DNA of 64,000 nt, taken from Marthasterias glacialis (Eukaryota > Echinodermata > Asteroidea > Forcipulatida > Asteriidae). Shown in pieces: positions 57,725 through 64,000 of this stretch (the first letter of the stretch is position 1; the number at the start of each line of letters is the position of its first letter). The stretch is from the NCBI GenBank assembly GCA_911728455.2, contig OU452226.1, positions 14,401,938-14,465,937 on the forward strand, in the 5' to 3' direction. The notes beneath the pieces are model-generated. The model worked only from the letters and a program-made list of their open reading frames with translations. It was not told the origin of the DNA and did no database searches. Position numbers and translations under genes: made by a program.

Positions 57725-57860
57725 TTTCTTCAAGAGGGTAAGGCCACTTTCATTTTGCAACGGGCACTTCCATTGGAAAAGTTTAAAGTCTTGGGAAAAC
57801 TTTTGAAGGGGCACCAAGGCCAAGACCAGGGCAACAGAGGCCATGGCCTCTGCTTTAGTG
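57725..57860 (+). repeat. Repeat F
   Basis: AAGAGGGTAAGGCCACTTTC, CAACGGGCACTTCCATTGG, AGGGGCACCAAGGCCAAGAC and GGCCATGGCCTCTGC. Confidence 0.55.
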
Positions 57861-58059
57861 AGTGGTGTGACCATGAGCAATCGACGGTATGTGCACGACC
57901 CATCTTTGTATGGCATAAGACTGCTAAGCAGAAAGGTGGCAGGGCACCCACCAGTCACAGTAATGTAAAGTTACATGTAACTGAAGGCTAGCTAAGCAAG
58001 ATTAATGGTTGGTGCTTAAACGTTTTTGTTTTGTGTGCTTACTGGTTGTATTGCTCTAT

Positions 58060-58254
58060 GCCCAATTTCATCGAGCTTCTTCAATTAAAGCACAAAAAGC
58101 AGCTACATGTAAGCACAATAACATTATGCTTACCAGACTAAGATTACCAATCAAAATACCATGCAGCATGTACAATCTGTGATTGGTATCCTGCTCAGTT
58201 TCACTTAGCAGAAAATTGTTATTTTCTGCTTAAGCAGCTCTATGAAATTGGGCC
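58060..58254. mobile_element. Palindromic MITE, GGGCCCAATTTCAT family
   Basis: GCCCAATTTCATCGAGCTTC to AGCTCTATGAAATTGGGCCC; inner ACCATGCAGCATGTACAATC and GATTGGTATCCTGCTCAGTT. Confidence 0.8.
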
Positions 58255-58273
58255 CTGGTTGCTAATGTAAATA

Positions 58274-59094
58274 TAGTCTTGGTACAAGACGTTGTCCATC
58301 ACTCTACTAAATCGCAATAGACAGATTGCGCAACCCCTATAACGTGACCTATTGTGGGTATTGAATGTAAACAAACACGACGTCCTCCATAGGAAAGTGC
58401 GGTTCGGTACATGATGATTGTTGCATTTCTTTATTCGATCGAGGCTTTTCTTTCTCGAAATCTGTGAAAAATATTCCAGAGTTGAAATTTTGCAAGGCTA
58501 GGTATAAATGCTCACTTTTCCAACGTTCTTTACCCGTTTTTACAGTGATTTAGGCCTACATTACAAACAAAATAACAGGCGGGTGGCTACATACATGTAG
58601 TCGTCCGACGCCAGTAGTGCATAATTCAAAATAAACCTCTTTTGTGGTAGAATACTGGTAGTTTATGAAACAGTAATGTGATTAATATCAATGTCACAAC
58701 ATACAACTTTAATAAAATGGCTCAGTAACTGTGTTATTACCAAAAGCCGACTTTTGGTGTGACTCTGTCGGTCACGGCATGTATTTGCAAGTAGTTTGCC
58801 ATCAGCTCAGATGATGTAATACCCACAATAGGTCACGTGATGACATGTAAACATTGGTCGCGCAATCGGTCTATCATCCCTATCCGCGTATCATGTATTA
58901 AACGATTCATCGAACAATAGTGGGCGGTATTACAAAAACCTGACTTATTCCATCAACTGATTTGCTGATGACTGGTTTGTGGCTTCCAGCAATTGCCCTC
59001 TAACGGTGGTCATGTCATGCTGTGTAAGTTGTGTTAAGCTCAAGTGTGCATGGTTTTATTAAAAACAAGGTAAGAACATCTTGTACCAAGACTA
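58274..59094. mobile_element. Outer inverted-repeat element, 821 bp
   Basis: Ends TAGTCTTGGTACAAGACGTT and inverse TAGTCTTGGTACAAGATGTT, one mismatch in 20. It contains the separate inverted-repeat unit 58317-58874. No transposase frame. Confidence 0.65.
58317..58874. mobile_element. Inner inverted-repeat element, about 558 bp
   Basis: ATAGACAGATTGCGCAACC pairs with inverse ATAGACCGATTGCGCGACC. Further in, CCTATTGTGGGTATT and AATACCCACAATAGG are inverse, so the arms exceed 50 bp with gaps. CACGTG lies at about 58836. Confidence 0.65.
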
Positions 59095-60868
59095 AAAAAA
59101 TAGACCGCATTTATACTTTAAATACAAAGCTTTACTTTCTTCAGATCAAGGAAATTGCCAACACAAAATGATACAAGTGGCACGAGACATTTTAATAGAC
59201 ACCCTACATGTATAAACTTTACTCCGTTCACGTTCATTTCCAACCTACTGTGGATTCAGGAAGGAGCATCGTTTCCTACGCTTGACCAGGATATTATTTC
59301 CAGCTCATCAAATTGAAAGTGACTCTGAATAAACCAAAACAAAATTATTTTACAGAACAACACATTGATTGCAATGTTATACTTAGTTCTTGGTATGGGA
59401 TAGCATTCCCCCCCACCCTCACCCTGTGATCATAGAGAATTCAATCAGGTCACTCAGTTTGTTCTTAATTTTTTGCAATAAGACCAGTTACCTTGTCCTT
59501 TCACTATTCCGTCAGCGTTTTCACTCTTCCATATACTTCATGTTAAATAGGGATGCGTTTCAACGCCTTACTAGCCAGCCAAACCACTTGGAGAAAATTC
59601 TATCTGGTCCCCAAGTGTTTTAACTAGCGTTTGGACCAGTGTTAAGGGTGAACCATGGAGGGAAATGCAGGTTTCTGTCCAATGTTTGTTTGAAAAGTAC
59701 AACAGGCAAAAGAACAATCAAGACCTGTCAAAGGGTTGTCCATACACTATCAACAAGCACAGTGTGTTGGCCTACATGTAGTAAAAAGAGGGGGTATAGG
59801 AACAGATGATGGGGTAAGAGTTGATAGATTTGTACATCTCTGCAATTGTGTATTGAACTTGCCAAGGAGACTTTACCTCCCGTATCATATTTCCATATCA
59901 TACACGACTTGAAACCTTACCTATACCTAGAGCATGCCTTAAACATGGCGTGATTCTCCCCTTACCCCCTCATTGCGCCCACAAAATTTCTCATCCCAAG
60001 AGAGACAACAATAAAACACCTTCTCATTTTCACTTTTTTTTTTTTTTTTGTCGTCTTGTTTTTACTGAAACCACAGACCTCTCCTGACCTCAAAAAATAT
60101 GTAGCAGCCCTGCGGGTCTCGCTGTGAAGCCTGATATGCCAAAAATGTCCCCTATTGCCCCCTCACTCCCAAACCAAGGAGCTAGCATGAGATTAGGGGA
60201 GATAATATTTCAGTGGTGGCACAGTGGCTCTCACCTGTACTGTGCCAGAGAATGGTGTTTTGGGGTTTTTTTTCTTCTTCTTCTTTTCGATGGCAAAGTA
60301 TTTGTGGCTTGCGTGTCAACAATAATAGTGCATTGATACACCCTGTGTAAAAAAAAAAACACGGCTAGATAATGAAATCAGAAACAACTAATTCAAGGTA
60401 AAATCGTACTTCAAAATAAAGTCGGCAATGGTACGCAGTTACCCTGAGAGACTGGCTATCCTCGAGGAATTAAATTTGAATCTGATCTAAACTTCACACA
60501 AAACAGATGCTTTTCTTGAACAGCGTGAGCGCTGGCATGTATTTAAATTTCATTGTTACAGATAAGTTTTTGTGAAACTTTCTTTGATAGGATTGGAAAC
60601 AAATCTCTTCACTTTTAAAGTAGCCTACAATGTACAACAATGTAATTTCATGTAACTACATGTATTACACACAAATTAATGTTTTCTCCTGAACCACAGC
60701 ACAAAAGTAAAGATTTTATCACATGGTGTCCCAAGATTGCTTTCCACCATGAAAAGTTTCAAAATATAGTAAATGTGTACAAACCAAGAGGAAAGTTCGC
60801 TAATGTCTCTGGAACATGTTGACAGACCAAAACCACCTTGCAAAGAGGCAAAGAAAACTGGGGGAGAT
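59095..60868. other. No recognisable feature
   Basis: A poly(T) run at 60033-60049 and a CT/TTC stretch near 60270 are the only landmarks. Confidence 0.35.
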
Positions 60869-61746
60869 GGAACAGACTGGAGCAGACTGAAGCAGTTTGG
60901 AGCAGTCTGGAACAGCCTGGATTCAACTAGAAGTGGAACAGACTGGAGCAGACTAGAGCAGAGTGAAACAGACTGGAATTGAGTGGAGCAGACTGGAATT
61001 GAGTGGAGCAGACTGAAGCAGAGCATAGCAGACTGAGCAGAATGGAGCAGACTGAAACAGAGCGGAGCAGACTGAAACAGACAGACTGGAACAGACTGGA
61101 GCAGACTGGAACAGACTGGAGCAGACTGGAGCAGACTGGAGCAGACTGGAACAGACTGGAACAGACTGGAGCAGACTGGAGCAGACTGGAGCAGACTGGA
61201 GCAGACTGGAACAGACTGGAGCAGACTGGAGCAGACTGGAGCAGACTGGAGCAGACTGGAACAGACTGAAACAGACTGGAACAGACTGGAACAGACTGGA
61301 GCAGACTGGAGCAGACTGGAACAGACTGGAACAGACTGGAGCAGACTGGAGCAGACTGGAACAGACTGGAACAGACTGGAACAGACTGGAGCAGACTGGA
61401 ACAGACTGGAGCAGACTGGAGCAGACTGGAGCAGACTGAAACAGACTGGAGCAGACTGGAACAGACTGGAGCAGACTGGAACAGACTGGAACAGACTGGA
61501 ACAGACTGGAGCAGACTGGAACAGACTGGAACAGACTGGAGCAGACTGGAACAGACCGAAACAGACTGGAACAGACTGGAGCAGACTGGAACAGACTGGA
61601 GCAGACTGGAGCAGACTCGAGCAGACTGGAGCAGACTGGAACAGACGAACAGACTGGAGCAGACTGGAGTAGACTAGGGCAGATTAGAGCAGACTCGAGC
61701 AAACTGGAACTGAGTGGAGCAGACCGGAGTAGACTGGAGCAAACTG
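60869..61746. repeat. 10-bp minisatellite, about 88 units
   Basis: Unit GGAGCAGACT, with the fourth base A or G (GGAACAGACT / GGAGCAGACT) as almost the only variation; more changes at both edges. Because 10 is not a multiple of 3, each frame passes through all registers of the unit, yet the minus strand stays open for 265 codons (CSSLLQSAPV-type repeats). I regard this as a by-product of composition, not a gene. Confidence 0.95.
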
Positions 61747-61799
61747 TCAATATGTTGTGTACATGAACAAGTACACTATACCTCCACCAATCAAAACCC

Positions 61800-61925
61800 T
61801 CAGTGGTTTAGCAGCATTGGGAGAATACCAACCACAGGGCTGGAATTTTACAGATGCCATCAAGGCCATTGCTTCTGTTGCCCTCGTCTTGCTCTCTGCC
61901 ATCAGTGAGTGCCCCTTAGAAATGT
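61800..61925 (+). repeat. Repeat F, eroded
   Basis: ATGCCATCAAGGCCATTGCT and TGTTGCCCTCG; starts about 55 bp after the minisatellite. Confidence 0.4.
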
Positions 61926-62611
61926 ATCCCTATAATCCAGATTCGCAAATGACTGTTCCAAATTCTTCGGAAAATGAAGGTCTGTAAACTTTTCATTCAC
62001 ACCAAATGAGTTCAAATGAGCACAATGACTGTATTTTTTTTTTTAATAGTGTAGTTAAACAAGTCCAAGGTCCAGAAACGAGGTACATTGTGTAGGAGCA
62101 GTCCTTAATTTATTTTTGCATTGCCCAATGCCCGGAATATTTATTAGTATTTAAAATAAACGAGAGTGCCTCATCATTAATTTCAAAGGAGGGAAAATGT
62201 GACATGTTGACATCTAGGCACAGGGATCTCTGATCTCTGGCAGGTACCCTGTGTACACACTGACACGGAGAGATTTATTTATCGAGTTTTATGACAGGGG
62301 TCCATGCTATTTCTTTCCTCCCAGCCTCGGTTCGGTCACATTGACTTGAGCGGAAGAAATCATAAAAGATCCAGGTCTTCTTTACGAGAATAATTATGGG
62401 TAAATTGTTCGGGGTAGTTGTGCTATTGTGCACAGGGACCCAATTAACCTGAGCAGCACCCTGCATCAAAAATGTGTAATCCCATGCATTTTGAACTGTG
62501 AGTTACTAATTCTTCTGGGAAACTGCAAATAACATTTCTAGAAACTGCAACCCAGGCATTTTTATACATAAGTTCAAAGGTGACTAACTTCCCAAAATTT
62601 ACTTTGGTCCA

Positions 62612-62770
62612 GGCCTGATACTTCTTGGAGGGCAATGGAGGCAATTGCCTCCACTGCCCCCTGGGTCACTGCCTTGGTGCCAGTGTTCAAGTACAAATTC
62701 AAAATGTCCACATAGCGGTGCCCTTTACCAAGGAGAAAAAAGCCTTGGTGCCGTTGCCCTTCCAAGGACG
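62612..62770 (-). repeat. Repeat F
   Basis: GCCTGATACTTCTTGGAGGG, AATGGAGGCAATTGCCTCC, CTGGGTCACTGCCTTGGTGC and GCGGTGCCCTTTACCAAGG; the central palindrome GGAGGCAATTGCCTCC is intact here. Confidence 0.65.
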
Positions 62771-63066
62771 AAGCAATCAGTTGGTCACAACTTGAACTTT
62801 CTCAAAGGTCATTCAAAGGTCAATTGGTGTGTTGCAACCAAGGCCTTATAAATGGGTCATATTTAATTGACCCTGACTATACAGTCCGATCGGTCCAGTA
62901 CACTGCTGCGAGGGTTAAGTACCGACTGACAAGCATTTGATTGTAAAGAGTTAAGTTAAAGCTCTCGGCCATGACAATCCAAAAAGTATGCAAAAGTCCC
63001 ACCTGATCACAGCCCGCATGTGCAAACGTTCTATTTTGATTTCATTCTATTCGTATTTATGTTTTT

Positions 63067-63095
63067 TTAGGGTTAGGGTTAGGGTTAGGGTTAGG
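63067..63095 (+). repeat. Interstitial telomeric repeat (TTAGGG)4
   Basis: Four perfect TTAGGG units and a partial fifth, preceded by a T run. Too short for a chromosome end; unique-looking sequence continues on both sides. Confidence 0.9.
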
Positions 63096-63128
63096 AATGG
63101 GAACATACAACATAGATTAAATTCAGAA

Positions 63129-63178
63129 ACAAGAGTCATTCATACAATGTGAACAAGAGTCATTCATACAATGTGAAT
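63129..63178. repeat. 24-bp tandem duplication
   Basis: AACAAGAGTCATTCATACAA plus TGTG occurs twice in tandem, 35 bp after the telomeric repeat. Confidence 0.85.
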
Positions 63179-64000
63179 CTCAACTCTTAACATACACACA
63201 GCGATTACATCAAAGTGAATATATTTATACATTCGTTCATTATCTGTTCAGGATGAAATTGTTTAAAAGGTGACATTCAGCATTGAATACAAATAAAGAA
63301 GCCAGTAAAGTTGAAATCCCCCCCCCTTGTTATCCCCTCCCCGCACCCCTACAAAACGAAAACACACCCAGTCTCCAATTTGACCTAATCAAACCAAACC
63401 AAACCCCGACCCCACCACCCACATTCTCAGTCAACAGCCATATCCATGAACAGCCCATAAACTACACACACACACTGTATAGTTAGAACATCGTATACAA
63501 AGGAAGAATTCTACCTGTCCATAAAAATACATATTGGGTATGAAAAGCCCCCCCCCCCCCCCCCCCGCGAGAGTCTATCTAGTAATGCTACATGATGTAT
63601 AGCATGGCTGTAGTTTATGATATTGGGAAGCTTTGTCATATCGCATTGCAGATGCCTGAAAATTACAGTCGGTGTCATATCTTGTCCCAGAAGACACGGC
63701 CATGCTCTGTTCCACTTCGTTTTTTGCCGCCTTTTTTTTCCCCCCCTCGCCTGGGATCGGAATTAACAGGTTTAGATAAAAAGATGGAGCGATCCTTAAA
63801 TCCTGCCAGCTTGTTTTGCGCGGTGTCGTTTAATAATTTGGACGTCGTCAACACTTTTATGAAAAGGTTCTTGCCCTCTGCGGATTAGCGTGTAAACCAC
63901 ACTCAACCCACAAAAAAAAAAAAAACTTTACCAGCACGGAGTTCACAAAAAGTCAATAAACTTGGGGTTTGTGTACTTGTTAATAAATTGATAACCCATA
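63179..64000. other. No confident gene; C runs and CpG words
   Basis: C runs at 63319-63326 and 63548-63566. 63690-63890 is moderately CpG-rich (GGACGTCGTC, TGCGCGGTGTCG) with a 98-codon open frame on + that lacks any domain I know. Confidence 0.25.

Noticed and set aside
60953-61750. 265-codon minus-strand protein
   Set aside because: It is the translation of a 10-bp minisatellite and has no non-repetitive part.
1-64000. CRISPR array, rRNA genes, endogenous retrovirus or LTR element
   Set aside because: No spacer-repeat pattern, no rRNA signature, no paired LTR-like repeats and no recognisable gag, pol or env stretch; the only reverse-transcriptase-related piece is the LINE tail at 26551-27306.

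Overview
This is animal nuclear DNA, AT-rich, with split genes, tRNA-derived SINEs, many short inverted-repeat (MITE-like) elements and an interstitial TTAGGG array. The repeat style and perfect histone-type 3' stem-loops inside a dispersed repeat suggest a marine invertebrate deuterostome, most likely an echinoderm. That placement is inference, not proof.

Only one host gene is well supported. It is a minus-strand C2H2 zinc-finger gene whose last four coding exons lie at 23094-22215, 20302-18881, 17614-17482 and 14977-14804. All three introns have GT..AG ends and the reading phase joins exactly, giving 868 complete codons plus a stop. The strong acceptor before the first visible exon means the 5' exon(s) lie at higher coordinates, in an intron that fills much of the window, or beyond it. 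The protein has eight fingers (six standard, two C2HC-like), a Gln-rich coiled coil, a VIDLS motif, an IKQE SUMO-type site and a C-terminal Cys-rich/coiled-coil tail. It looks like a sequence-specific transcription regulator.

The rest is intronic or intergenic and is crowded with small non-autonomous elements. They include three tRNA-headed SINE families, two TTAA-flanked MITE families, a palindromic family beginning GGGCCCAATTTCAT, a Tc1/mariner-like MITE, several other inverted-repeat elements, and a LINE 3' end split by a later insertion. Many are nested, so several target-site duplications can be read directly. Four large minisatellites (units 21, 12, 15 and 10 bp at about 8.7, 10.7, 11.5 and 61 kb) give the long repetitive open frames, which are not genes.

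The most unusual element is a repeat at 3.9, 36.2 and 56.4 kb. It carries a perfect histone mRNA 3' stem-loop (GGCTCTTTTCAGAGCC) with a purine-rich block downstream, and in two copies it is folded into a palindrome. CpG-richer stretches at 32.0-32.6, 42.0-42.3, 44.0-44.6 and 52.8-53.2 kb are the best places to look for promoters or first exons. No CRISPR array, rRNA gene, intact transposase or retroviral gene was found.
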